Origin: Roseibium sp. MMSF_3544 | GTDB lineage: Bacteria; Pseudomonadota; Alphaproteobacteria; Rhizobiales; Stappiaceae | Direction of reading: 5' to 3' | Assembly: GCF_030732845.1 (NCBI RefSeq) | Contig: NZ_JASHKA010000003.1 | Span: 395,454-459,453 of the forward strand | Length of the DNA stretch: 64,000 nucleotides | In this document: positions 33,980 through 42,736 of the stretch, piece by piece | Layout of the letters: the number at the start of each line of letters is the position of its first letter | Numbering within the stretch: position 1 is the first letter of the stretch | Made by a program: the position numbers and the translations under genes | Notes under the pieces: model-generated | Told to the model about the DNA's origin: nothing | The model's input: the letters and a program-made list of their open reading frames with translations, nothing else | Databases searched by the model: none

Positions 33980-34006
33980 GGGCCGGCTTCGAAAAGAAGC
34001 CGGCCC
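33980..34006 (-). terminator. Strong hairpin between permease and creatinase genes
   Basis: GGGCCGGCTTC (33980-33990), loop GAAAA, GAAGCCGGCCC (33996-34006): perfect 11-bp stem. In the minus-strand direction it is followed by GTTTTGCGTTTTAGG, a broken T-tract. It would end or attenuate the ABC operon before the creatinase gene. Confidence 0.75.
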
Positions 34007-34110
34007 GCCAGGCCTAAAATCCAAATGTCTTGCTACCGGGAAGACCCTGGTCTTCCGCCCGGTGACTGGCGTTCCGCCACCGGCACGATCCGTGAGCAGC
34101 TGGGCTGATA

Positions 34111-34965
34111 TCAGCCCGGTGTCAAACCTCTAAGCCTTTCAGAGCGCCTGCGCAAGAGTTCCAATACGGTCAGCAGTGCGATCGATATCGCGACCATGAG
34201 CGAGGCGACGGCCAGGATGGTCGGCGAGATCTGTTCACGCAGGCCGGTGAACATCTGCCAGGGCAGCGTCTTCTGACCGGCAGAACCGAGGAACAGGACC
34301 ACGACCACTTCGTCGAACGACGTGATGAACGCGAAGAGAGCACCGGAGACCACGCCCGGGACGATCAGTGGCATCTGAACCTTGAAGAAGGTCGTGACCG
34401 GGTTGGCACCAAGGCTTGCGGAGGCGCGCACGAGAGAGCGGTCGAAGCCGACCAGCGTCGCGGTCACCGTGATAATGACGAAAGGTGTGCCCAGCGCCGC
34501 GTGAGCCAGCACGACACCCCAGTAGGTGCCCTGCAGACCGATGCGGGAATAGAAGAAATACATGCCTGCCGCAGAAATGATCAGCGGCACGATCATCGGA
34601 GAGATCAGGATCGCCATGATCGCCGGCTTGTATGGCACGTGCGACTGGGACAGGCCAACAGCCGCGATCGTTCCGAAGGCCGTCGCCAAAAGCGTTGCGA
34701 CCGGCGCGATCAACACGGAGTTGACGAGCGCCTGCTGCCAGTCCGGATTGGTGAAGAAGTCGTTGTAGTGCTTGAAGGAGTAGCCCGCCGGATCGAACGA
34801 CAGCATTTCCTTGGTGAAGGTGAAGAAGTCCTGCGCATTGAAGCTGAGCGGAAGGATCACCAGGATCGGGAAGATCAGGAAGAAGAAGATCAGCCCGCAG
34901 ATGATCCGGAACGAATAGAACCACGTTCTTTGAAGCGGGGACGCATAGGGTGGTAGTGCGCTCAT
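34111..34965 (-). CDS. PotC-like ABC transporter permease
   Basis: The 284-aa inner-membrane protein has about six membrane spans and the cytoplasmic EAA loop ASASLGANPVTTFFKVQMPL (about 190-209) that docks with the ATPase. It belongs to the spermidine/putrescine/opine group of permeases. TAGGAGG lies shortly upstream of its ATG and the gap to the first permease is only 9 bp. It works with the ATPase, binding protein and second permease encoded upstream. A creatinase gene follows. Confidence 0.92.
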   Translation of the reverse strand: MSALPPYASPLQRTWFYSFRIICGLIFFFLIFPILVILPLSFNAQDFFTFTKEMLSFDPAGYSFKHYNDFFTNPDWQQALVNSVLIAPVATLLATAFGTIAAVGLSQSHVPYKPAIMAILISPMIVPLIISAAGMYFFYSRIGLQGTYWGVVLAHAALGTPFVIITVTATLVGFDRSLVRASASLGANPVTTFFKVQMPLIVPGVVSGALFAFITSFDEVVVVLFLGSAGQKTLPWQMFTGLREQISPTILAVASLMVAISIALLTVLELLRRRSERLRGLTPG

Positions 34966-34974
34966 GTCGTCCTC

Positions 34975-36243
34975 CTATCCGAGCTTCACGTTGTCGATGC
35001 CGACGATCTTGTCGTAGACAACAAAGAGAACAAGAACCGCCACGAGCAGCAGGGTGCCGAGCGATGCGGCCAGTCCCCAGTTGAGCGACGACGAGATGTG
35101 ATAGGCGATCCGGTTGGAGATGAAGATGCCGGACGTTCCGCCGACAAGCTCAGGCGTGATGTAGTAACCGATCGACAAGATGAAGACGAGAATGGCACCG
35201 GCGCCGATCCCCGGAACGCTCTGCGGGAAATAGACCCGCCAGAAGGCGGTCCAGTCATTCGCGCCAAGGCTTTTGGCCGCCCGCACGTAGCTGGGTGAAA
35301 TGGTTTTCATGACCGAATAGAGCGGCAGGATCATGAACGGCAGCAGGATATGCGTCATCGCAATGATCGTGCCGGTCTGGTTGTTGATCATAACCAGGCG
35401 TCCCGCGTCATCGATCAACCGGGTCCAAACGAGGAAGTCGTTGATCACACCCTGTTGCTGAAGGAGTACCTTCCAGGCCGAGGTTCGAACCAGAAGACTG
35501 GTCCAGAACGGCAGCAACACGAGGATCATGAGCAGGTTGGAGGTTCGAAGCGGCAGGGACGCAAGCAGGAAGGCGATCGGGTAGCCGAGCAACAGGCAAG
35601 AGAGCGTGATCACGATCGACAGGAACAGGGTCCGCCCGAACAGGAACATGTAGATCTGCTCGTTTTCCGGCTTCATCTCGATGCCTTCCGGACCGCGCTG
35701 GGCGTCAAAGGCGTTGAGGAAATAACCGTCGGTATAACGAGGCGAAAACTGCTGCAGAACCTGCCACGTCTCAACCTCACCCCACTTCTTGTCCGCGCCG
35801 ATGAACTGGTCCTTGAAAGGCCCGTCCTCATCCATGCGCTTGATGCGGCGGCCGGTCTTGCGGAACAAACTGGAGATCCCGCTTTGCTCATAGTTCAGAC
35901 GGGAGCCGAGGCGGGTGTGCGTTTTCAGATCGACCGCGATGAGCATGTCGTCGTAAAGCGCGGCGTAAACCTCTTCGCCAGGAGCCTCGCCTGAGGACGA
36001 GTCCCATTTGTTGAGCTCGATGACCGTCTTTGGAAGCGTGTCAGCCACGATACTGTTTTCGACAGAACGGAACAGCATGTCGACAATCGGTGCCACAAAG
36101 GTGATCAGCACGAAAATCAGCAAGGGTGCGATCAACAGGAACGCGCGCAGCTTTTCGCGACGCAAGGCGCGCCTGAGCGCTGCTTTCAGCGGTTTGCCGT
36201 CCTGGGTCGTCAGAACCTGACCGTTGTCAGTGGTATCGCTCAT
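34975..36243 (-). CDS. PotB-like ABC transporter permease with large periplasmic insert
   Basis: The 422-aa protein has a first membrane span near residues 35-57, a hydrophilic insert of about 130-140 residues, then five further spans. The EAA loop AAKSLGANDWTAFWRVYFPQ is near 330. E. coli PotB is about 275-285 aa, so the insert after span 1 accounts for the extra length; it would face the periplasm and may contact the binding protein. It pairs with the PotC-like permease. Confidence 0.9.
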   Translation of the reverse strand: MSDTTDNGQVLTTQDGKPLKAALRRALRREKLRAFLLIAPLLIFVLITFVAPIVDMLFRSVENSIVADTLPKTVIELNKWDSSSGEAPGEEVYAALYDDMLIAVDLKTHTRLGSRLNYEQSGISSLFRKTGRRIKRMDEDGPFKDQFIGADKKWGEVETWQVLQQFSPRYTDGYFLNAFDAQRGPEGIEMKPENEQIYMFLFGRTLFLSIVITLSCLLLGYPIAFLLASLPLRTSNLLMILVLLPFWTSLLVRTSAWKVLLQQQGVINDFLVWTRLIDDAGRLVMINNQTGTIIAMTHILLPFMILPLYSVMKTISPSYVRAAKSLGANDWTAFWRVYFPQSVPGIGAGAILVFILSIGYYITPELVGGTSGIFISNRIAYHISSSLNWGLAASLGTLLLVAVLVLFVVYDKIVGIDNVKLG

Positions 36244-36263
36244 GAAACAATCTTCCGGGTATC

Positions 36264-36297
36264 AAAAAATAGCCCGGGCGGTGGTTTCCGCCCGGGC
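36264..36297 (-). terminator. Attenuator/terminator after the binding-protein gene
   Basis: GCCCGGGCGG (36272-36281), loop TGGTTT, CCGCCCGGGC (36288-36297), a perfect 10-bp stem. On the minus strand TATTTTTTG follows. Such a structure after the binding-protein gene typically leaves the permease genes expressed at a lower level. Confidence 0.85.
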
Positions 36298-36311
36298 CTG
36301 AGCCGATTGGC

Positions 36312-37412
36312 TTACTGTGCGAGCCAAGCCTGGAACTTGGCGTCGATGTCGTCGCGATAGTCCGCCCACCACTCGTAGTTATAGAGGAAGGTGTTCTTCG
36401 CGTTGTTCGGATCGGTCGGCATGTGCGGAGCCATGTCGATGCCGAGTGTTGCGTGCTGACCGACGAGCGGCGCAGAAGACTTACGGGCCGGGCCGTAGGA
36501 GATGAACTTCGCCTGATCTGCAAGACGCTGAGTGTCTGTCGCGAATTTGACGAGTTTCTTCACTTCTGCGAGGCGGTCTTCCGGCAGACCGGTCGGAATG
36601 ATCCAACCGTCAAGGTCAAACACCTGCGCGTCCCAGAGCATCTTGACCGGCTGTTTCTGCTCTTCGATCAGGGCAAACAGACGTCCGTTATACGTGGAAC
36701 CGATCACGACTTCCTTGTCGGCGAGCAGCTGCGGTGTTTCAGCACCAGCGGACCACCAGACAACGTTGTCCTTGATGGTATCGAGCTTCGCAAGAGCCTG
36801 TGCCTGACCTTCTTCGGTCTCAAGAACGTTGTAGACTTCTTCTTTCGGCACGCCGTCACACAGCAGAGCCCATTCCATGTTGTTGATCGGACGCTTTTCC
36901 AGGGACCGCTTGCCCGGGAACGTTTCCAGATCGAACACGTCACAGATCTGTGTCGGTTCCTTTCCGCCCCATTCGTCAACGTCGGAACGGAAGCCGAAAG
37001 TGGTGGAATAAACGATCTGCGGGATGAAGCAATCGGACACCAGAAGGTCACCGAAGTCTTCAGAGGCAGGCGTTCCGTCAGGCGCAGCGGCAAGGAGCTC
37101 GTCAGCGTCGATTTCCATTGCCAGACCTTCGTCGCAAAGACGGATCGCGTCAGAAGCAACCACGTCCACCAGGTCCCAGGTCACGTTGCCTGCCTCGTTC
37201 ATGGCGCGCAGTTTTGCAACGGCCTCTGCGGAGGATTCGTCCCAGATCACGTTAATGCCGGGATTTTCTGCAATGTAAGGATCGGTATAGGCATTCTTCT
37301 GGGACGCCTGGTACGCACCGCCCCAGGAGACGAGCGTCAGGTCGGTAGCAAGTGCAGTGCTCGTGGCGAATGCCAGAGCAGTGCCTGCCAGAATTACAGT
37401 TTTGAGCTTCAT
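36312..37412 (-). CDS. Periplasmic substrate-binding protein of the ABC transporter (PotD-like)
   Basis: The 366-aa precursor has a clear Sec signal peptide cut after about residue 22 (ATSTALA). The mature part starts DLTLVSWGGAYQASQ, as in the spermidine/putrescine and related type-2 binding proteins. It would capture the substrate for the PotB/PotC-like permeases. A hairpin with a T-tract follows the gene, as expected for a subunit made in excess. The ligand cannot be read from sequence; creatine is suggested by the adjacent creatinase. Confidence 0.92.
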   Translation of the reverse strand: MKLKTVILAGTALAFATSTALATDLTLVSWGGAYQASQKNAYTDPYIAENPGINVIWDESSAEAVAKLRAMNEAGNVTWDLVDVVASDAIRLCDEGLAMEIDADELLAAAPDGTPASEDFGDLLVSDCFIPQIVYSTTFGFRSDVDEWGGKEPTQICDVFDLETFPGKRSLEKRPINNMEWALLCDGVPKEEVYNVLETEEGQAQALAKLDTIKDNVVWWSAGAETPQLLADKEVVIGSTYNGRLFALIEEQKQPVKMLWDAQVFDLDGWIIPTGLPEDRLAEVKKLVKFATDTQRLADQAKFISYGPARKSSAPLVGQHATLGIDMAPHMPTDPNNAKNTFLYNYEWWADYRDDIDAKFQAWLAQ

Positions 37413-37494
37413 GTGAGCTAGCTCCCTCTTTTAGGATTAAACGGATTTCTTTCCGTTGTTGTCGCGGGCAGCTCTGTGGAGCCACCGCACGAAT

Positions 37495-38589
37495 TTAGGC
37501 AACAGCGTCGAGCGCTTTACAGTCATTCAGGGCCCAGCCGACCTGAACTGTTTCACCGACATGCAGCTTGCGCTTCTCTCCGCGGTTGCGAACCTTGACG
37601 ATAAACTCGTCGTTTCCAGCCACGTTCATACGAACGCGGATGTGATCTCCCAAATAGATCAATTCCTCGATACGGCCATTGACGAGATTGTCCATGGTAT
37701 CGTTGGTATCGAACTCGACACGCTCCGGACGCAGAGACAATGTCGTGCGTTCACCGACTTCCGACACGTTGACCCGGTCAGCCTTGAGCTGTGTACCATC
37801 GTCAAGCTCGACCAGACACTCTTCACCTTGAACACCGAGAACCTTGCCGTTCAGCTTGTTGTTTTCGCCGATGAACTGGGCCACGAAGGAGTTCTGGGGA
37901 TCCTCGTAAAGATCATCGGGCGTCGATAGTTGCTGGATAACACCGTCATTGAAGACCGCGACGCGATCCGACATCGTCAGCGCTTCGGTCTGATCGTGTG
38001 TCACGTACACGACGGTGACGCCCAGATTTTCATGGATGTGCTTGATTTCGTACTGCATCTGCTCGCGCAGCTGCTTGTCGAGCGCGCCGAGCGGTTCGTC
38101 CATGAGTACAAGTTCCGGGTCGAACACGAGGGCGCGGGCGACCGCGACACGCTGCTGCTGACCACCGGACAACTGTGCGGGACGACGGTTTCCGAAAGCC
38201 CCAAGCTCGACCATGTCCAGCGCGCGCTGAACCTTTTGTTCCTGCTCGGATTTCGGGACGTTCCTGACCTGCAGCGGGAACGCAAGGTTTTCTGCGACCG
38301 ACATGTGCGGGAACAGGGCGTAGTTCTGGAACACCATACCGATGCCGCGCTTGTGCGGCGGCACATTGTTGATCGGACGGTCATTCAGGTAGATTTCACC
38401 GTGCGTTGCCGGTTCGAAGCCTGCCAGCATCATCAGGCAGGTGGTCTTTCCGGATCCGGAAGGACCGAGCATTGTCAGAAACTCACCCGGGGGAATGTCT
38501 AGATTGAGGTTCTTTACGACGAGAGACTCCCCGTCATAGCTCTTTTGAACGCTGTCATACTTAACAGCAGCGCCCCTTATATTCGCCAT
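37495..38589 (-). CDS. PotA-like ABC transporter ATPase
   Basis: The 364-aa protein has Walker A LGPSGSGKTT (about 41-50), the Q loop VFQNYALFPHM, signature LSGGQQQRVAVARAL, Walker B LVLMDEPLGALD and a C-terminal TOBE domain (about 285-360). It energises import through the PotB/PotC-like permeases. It is the first gene of the minus-strand operon; its promoter lies in the 484-bp gap shared with the divergent regulator, where a near-palindrome sits 55 bp upstream. Confidence 0.95.
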   Translation of the reverse strand: MANIRGAAVKYDSVQKSYDGESLVVKNLNLDIPPGEFLTMLGPSGSGKTTCLMMLAGFEPATHGEIYLNDRPINNVPPHKRGIGMVFQNYALFPHMSVAENLAFPLQVRNVPKSEQEQKVQRALDMVELGAFGNRRPAQLSGGQQQRVAVARALVFDPELVLMDEPLGALDKQLREQMQYEIKHIHENLGVTVVYVTHDQTEALTMSDRVAVFNDGVIQQLSTPDDLYEDPQNSFVAQFIGENNKLNGKVLGVQGEECLVELDDGTQLKADRVNVSEVGERTTLSLRPERVEFDTNDTMDNLVNGRIEELIYLGDHIRVRMNVAGNDEFIVKVRNRGEKRKLHVGETVQVGWALNDCKALDAVA

Positions 38590-39073
38590 TTTGTCCCCAA
38601 ATCCGGTTCTATCATTATTATGGACAGCGTAACGTTTTCCTCAGGTAACACGCGTCACCTTTCAGATATTCGCCGGGACTGCCGCGGCTAGAAAAACAAA
38701 AAAGATGCATTTTTGAAAGGGGCTTGTGAAAAAAAATGGATATTTTTTATTCACCATGCGGCTGAATATTTTGCATCGCAGTATAATTGGGGAAAATCTA
38801 CTCAAGACAAGCCTCCGGGAGGAAGGAATATCTTCTTTCCCGGGTAAAGCGCGGTTGGCGCAGGCTCGACCTTAGCGAAAAAGTAGCATCCGCAAACTGA
38901 GACAAATTTGTTCAGAAACGTCTGAAATTGCTCTTCAAGCGGCGCATGGACGCATTTGCGGTGAAGAGGCGTTTGACTAAAACACGGCGATCTTCGATGA
39001 AATGCAAGCCTTTCACCTGTCTTGAACCTTTTGACCGGTCTCCGTTACGCTCCCTGAAAAGGCTGGAATCACA
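38590..39073. promoter_or_regulatory. Divergent promoter region, ABC operon versus regulator
   Basis: A 484-bp gap without a supported gene, with an AT-rich centre near 38690-38800. It holds the near-palindrome GGTAACACGCGTCACC (38644-38659), a CCTCC-G-GGAGG dyad (38812-38822) and GATGCA/TGCATC half sites about 70 bp apart. It should carry promoters for both the ABC operon and the DNA-binding protein. Confidence 0.6.
38644..38659. promoter_or_regulatory. Near-palindromic operator candidate upstream of the ABC operon
   Basis: GGTAACACGCGTCACC is symmetric except for purine/pyrimidine transitions (consensus GGTRACRCGYGTYACC). It is 55 bp upstream of the ATPase start, a typical operator position for a GntR/LacI-sized dimer. 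The binding protein is unknown. Confidence 0.45.
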
Positions 39074-39952
39074 TTGTCCGAGACTGAAAACCACCAACCG
39101 CTTTTCCTGACGACAAAGGAAGTCGCCGATCTTTTGCGCGTCAAGGAGCGCAAGGTCTACGACCTTGCGGCCGCAAACGAAATCCCGCACCGCAGGATCA
39201 CCGGGAAACTCCTGTTTCCGGCCGAGGCGATTCGCTCCTGGATTGGCGGAACGGAAGACGCAGCTACCGCAGACAGGCCGAACGTGCTGGCGGGATCCCA
39301 CGACCCGCTGCTGGACTGGGCCATAAAAGCATCGAACTGCGGGCTGGCAACGCTCTGCAACGGCAGCAGAGACGGGTTGGATCAGTTCTCGTCCGGAAAT
39401 GCCGCGCTTGCCGGTATCCATATGCCGGAAGATGACGGCTGGAACATTTCAGCGGTCTCCAATGCCGGGCTGACCGGCTGCGTTCTTCTCAACTGGGCTG
39501 TGCGCAAACGCGGACTGCTGGTTTCAGGCGATGCTGCCGACGACATCCGGTCCGTTGCAGATCTCGAAGGGCGTCGGGTGGCTTTGCGACAGCCCGGCGC
39601 CGGGACAGCGCTCCTTTTCGCAAGATTGCTTGGTGAAGCAGGACTGAGCGAAACCGATCTGGAATTGAGCAAGGACCAGGCCCATACCGAGAGCGATGCA
39701 GCAGCCGCCGTTGCCGCCGGGGACGTTGACGCAACGCTCGGCATCGAGGCAATGGCGCGGCAATTCAAGCTGACATTTCTACCGCTCGCCGACGAAAGTT
39801 TCGACCTGCTGATCGACCGCAAGTCCTACTTTACCGATCCGGTGCAGACGCTTTTCGGTTTCGCGCAAAAACCTGATCTTGAGGAAAAGGCAAAAACTCT
39901 CGGCGGTTACGATCTGCAGGGCCTTGGAACGGTCCGCTGGCTGTCCGCCTGA
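39074..39952 (+). CDS. Excisionase-type HTH regulator with PBP-like sensor domain
   Basis: The 292-aa protein has an N-terminal excisionase/MerR-like helix-turn-helix (about 10-60) with LTTKEVADLLRVKERKVYDL. A C-terminal periplasmic-binding-protein-like domain (about 75-285) contains GRRVALRQPGAGTALLF. The known family couples this DNA-binding head to a ligand-sensing PBP-like fold in the cytoplasm. The start is a TTG at 39074; no signal peptide is present. It diverges from the ABC/creatinase operon and is the best candidate for its regulator. It is followed 18 bp later by the TrmO gene. Confidence 0.85.
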   Translation: MSETENHQPLFLTTKEVADLLRVKERKVYDLAAANEIPHRRITGKLLFPAEAIRSWIGGTEDAATADRPNVLAGSHDPLLDWAIKASNCGLATLCNGSRDGLDQFSSGNAALAGIHMPEDDGWNISAVSNAGLTGCVLLNWAVRKRGLLVSGDAADDIRSVADLEGRRVALRQPGAGTALLFARLLGEAGLSETDLELSKDQAHTESDAAAAVAAGDVDATLGIEAMARQFKLTFLPLADESFDLLIDRKSYFTDPVQTLFGFAQKPDLEEKAKTLGGYDLQGLGTVRWLSA

Positions 39953-39970
39953 GCCATACGGAGTACATTG

Positions 39971-40432
39971 ATGAGCGACATCCGACCGCATGAAATCATG
40001 GTGCCGACATCTGATCCAGACGATGCCCGGCTGCATTTCATCGGACGTATTCACACACCCTGGGACGACAGAAAGGATTGTCCGCGCCAGGGCAAGCAGG
40101 ACGGGCCGGAGTGCCGGATCGAGGTTTTCGAGCCCTGGGTACCGGCGCTCAAGGGCATTGAAGATTACGACCAGATCGAGGTGCTTTACTGGCTCGACCG
40201 GTCACGACGGGACCTCGTGGTTCAAAACCCGGGACACAGCGACAAAACCTTCGGCACCTTTGCCCTGAGGTCGCCTGTCAGACCGAATCCGATCGGAACC
40301 ATCGGCGCCAAGCTGATCAGGGTCGACGGCGCAAACCTGATCGTTCGCGGGCTCGACTGTCTGAACGGAACACCCCTGATCGATCTCAAGCCGGACCGCT
40401 GTGCCTTTACACCCAAGGCCGCTCCGAAGTAG
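39971..40432 (+). CDS. TrmO/TsaA-type tRNA t6A37 N6-methyltransferase
   Basis: The 153-aa protein is a TsaA/YaeB-fold domain with the hallmark [13 protein letters not shown] (about 96-108) and [13 protein letters not shown] (about 128-140). In E. coli TrmO methylates t6A at position 37 of tRNA-Thr using S-adenosylmethionine. It lacks the C-terminal extension of E. coli TrmO, like many short homologues, so the substrate may differ. CGGAG precedes the ATG; a TTG just before it is in frame. It is probably co-transcribed with the regulator. Confidence 0.85.
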   Translation: MSDIRPHEIMVPTSDPDDARLHFIGRIHTPWDDRKDCPRQGKQDGPECRIEVFEPWVPALKGIEDYDQIEVLYWLDRSRRDLVVQNPGHSDKTFGTFALRSPVRPNPIGTIGAKLIRVDGANLIVRGLDCLNGTPLIDLKPDRCAFTPKAAPK

Positions 40433-40532
40433 CCGGGCAACCATTCCAATCAGGCACGTTCCCATTCTGTTTCGTCGGCTTGACAAGACCCACCCGGAAT
40501 TGAACAGTCCCGGGCGATTTCGGGAGGATTTC

Positions 40533-42644
40533 ATGCAGTCTGGATCAGAACGTGGCGGGACCGCTATCAATGATGTTGTGTCGATCGAACGGCAGGGGCC
40601 GCTCGCACTCATCGCCCTTGACAATCCGCCGGTAAACGCGGCCTCCCACGCGGTCCGTTCCGGCCTGTGGCAGGCGATAGAAGCCTTGCAAGCAGAGCCA
40701 GACACCAGGGTCATCGCCCTCTACGGCAAAGGACGCACCTTCATCGCAGGGGCCGACATCCGCGAATTTGGCAAACCGCCCAAAGATCCCTGGCTGCCGG
40801 ACCTCTGCAACTTCATCGAGGATTGCGAGACGCCTGTGGTTTGCGTCCTTCATGGTACGACCCTTGGCGGTGGCCTGGAAGTCGCGCTTGCCAGCCACCT
40901 GCGCGTTGCCCTTCCAGGCACAAGGGTCGGCCTGCCTGAAGTCACTCTCGGCATTCTGCCAGGCGCAGGCGGTACGCAGCGTGCACCCCGGCTTGCCGGT
41001 GTCAGCGCCGCGCTGGACCTTATCACCAGCGGGAAACCTCTAGCGGTGGAAAAAGCACTTGAACACGGCCTGATCGACCGCATTGAGGACGGACTGCCCC
41101 GGGACGTTGCCCTCAGAGCGGCGCAAGCTGTTCTTGATGGACATGACAGAACCCGGCGAACACGCGACATTGCCGTCGAACCCGACGCCGAAGCATTCGA
41201 AGCGATGCGGGCAAAACTCAAGAAGACGCAACCGCTTCTGTTTTCACCGCACAAATGCGTCGACGCCGTCGCGGCCAGTCAGCTTCCGCTCAGCGAAGGC
41301 CTCAAGGAAGAGCGCCGTCTTTTCAACGAATGCATGGACAGTCCGCAGCGGGCGGGCCTGATCCACGCCTTCTTCGCCGAGCGTGCAGTCGCCAAGATCC
41401 CCGAAGCCTCGGCAAAGCCTCGCGACATCCAGAACATTGGCGTGATCGGTGGCGGTACGATGGGTTCAGGTATTGCAACCGCGGCGCTCCTGGCCGGCTT
41501 CAGCGTCACGATGACGGAGCGGGACCAGGCAGGCCTCGACCGCGGCACGGCCACGATCGGCAAAAACCTTGAGGGAGCCGTCAAGCGCGGAAAACTGAGC
41601 ACTGAGGGGCGCGACGAGATCCTTTCGGCAAAGCTCTCAACGGCAACGGAACTTGACGCCCTTGCCGATGCGGACCTCATCATCGAGGCTGTCTTTGAGG
41701 ACATGGACGTCAAGAAAGATATTTTCGGAACACTGGACAAGATCGCAAAACCGGGTGCGGTGCTTGCCTCCAATACGTCCTATCTCGACGTCAACGAGAT
41801 CGCAGCTGCGACCGGTCGTCCGGAAGACGTCATCGGACTGCACTTCTTTTCGCCCGCACACATCATGCGTCTCATGGAAGTCGTCGTAGCCGAAAAGACG
41901 AGCGCAGACGCGGTCGCCACCGGCTTTGCCCTTGCCAAAAAGCTGAAGAAAATCGCAGTGCGTTCCGGCGTCTGTGACGGCTTCATCGGCAACCGGATCA
42001 TGACCTTCTACAAGAAGGCGGCCGACTACATGATGATGGACGGTGCGTCTCCAGAGGAGATCGACAGGGCGATCACGGGTTTCGGCTTTGCCATGGGCCC
42101 GTACCAGGTTGCCGATCTTGCCGGGCTCGACATCAGCTGGGCCGCCAACAAGCGCCGCGCGGCGACGCGCCCCGCGGAGGAACGCTACATCCCGATCGCC
42201 GACGAGATCTGCGAAAAGGGCTGGTTCGGCCGCAAGACCGGACAGGGTTTTTATGTCTACGATGCAGACGGCACGCGCCCGAACCCGGAAGCGCTTGCGA
42301 TCATCGACGAAGAGCGTGCCAGGGCAGGTGTCACACCGCGCACCTTTTCCGGCGACGAGATCGTCAGCCGTTTCGTGACGGCGATGATCCTGGAAGCAAC
42401 GCGCGTCCTCGAAGAAGGTATTGCGCTGCGGCCGGTCGACATCGACGCGGTGTTCCTGTTCGGTTACGGCTTTCCCCGATTCCGCGGTGGCCCGATGCAT
42501 ACGGCCGACCAGATCGGCGCGGCGGAACTGGTGCGGCGGATCGAAACCTATGCGCAGGAAGACAGCTATTACTGGCAAGTTCCGGTCTTGCTGCGGAAGC
42601 TCGCCGAAGGGAGCGGCACGTTTGCTGAGATGAACGAGAGCTGA
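40533..42644 (+). CDS. Bifunctional enoyl-CoA hydratase / 3-hydroxyacyl-CoA dehydrogenase (FadB/PaaH-like)
   Basis: The 703-aa protein has an N-terminal crotonase domain (about 10-190) with FIAGADIREFG, GTTLGGGLEVA and GLPEVTLGILPGAGG. An NAD-binding domain (from about 305) follows with VIGGGTMGSGIATAALLAGF, and the dehydrogenase C-terminal repeats carry HFFSPAH. It catalyses two successive steps of beta-oxidation. The start at 40533 follows GGGAGG; an upstream in-frame ATG at 40401 would overlap TrmO and is not supported. It fits with the acyl-CoA operon 2 kb downstream but is on the opposite strand. Confidence 0.93.
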   Translation: MQSGSERGGTAINDVVSIERQGPLALIALDNPPVNAASHAVRSGLWQAIEALQAEPDTRVIALYGKGRTFIAGADIREFGKPPKDPWLPDLCNFIEDCETPVVCVLHGTTLGGGLEVALASHLRVALPGTRVGLPEVTLGILPGAGGTQRAPRLAGVSAALDLITSGKPLAVEKALEHGLIDRIEDGLPRDVALRAAQAVLDGHDRTRRTRDIAVEPDAEAFEAMRAKLKKTQPLLFSPHKCVDAVAASQLPLSEGLKEERRLFNECMDSPQRAGLIHAFFAERAVAKIPEASAKPRDIQNIGVIGGGTMGSGIATAALLAGFSVTMTERDQAGLDRGTATIGKNLEGAVKRGKLSTEGRDEILSAKLSTATELDALADADLIIEAVFEDMDVKKDIFGTLDKIAKPGAVLASNTSYLDVNEIAAATGRPEDVIGLHFFSPAHIMRLMEVVVAEKTSADAVATGFALAKKLKKIAVRSGVCDGFIGNRIMTFYKKAADYMMMDGASPEEIDRAITGFGFAMGPYQVADLAGLDISWAANKRRAATRPAEERYIPIADEICEKGWFGRKTGQGFYVYDADGTRPNPEALAIIDEERARAGVTPRTFSGDEIVSRFVTAMILEATRVLEEGIALRPVDIDAVFLFGYGFPRFRGGPMHTADQIGAAELVRRIETYAQEDSYYWQVPVLLRKLAEGSGTFAEMNES

Positions 42645-42736
42645 ACCGGACGGCCCGGCTCATACAGTCACCGGGTTTTGCTTACGTAGCGTTTTGCAGG
42701 CATGATGGACCTCTTCATAAATTTTCGAGGTGCATC

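Noticed and set aside
36423..37421. 332-codon plus-strand frame over the binding-protein gene
   Set aside because: The minus-strand gene has a clean signal peptide and family match; the plus frame has none.
39074..39952. Phage excisionase
   Set aside because: Only the first 60 residues resemble excisionase; the large PBP-like domain and lack of integrase or attachment sites indicate a regulator.
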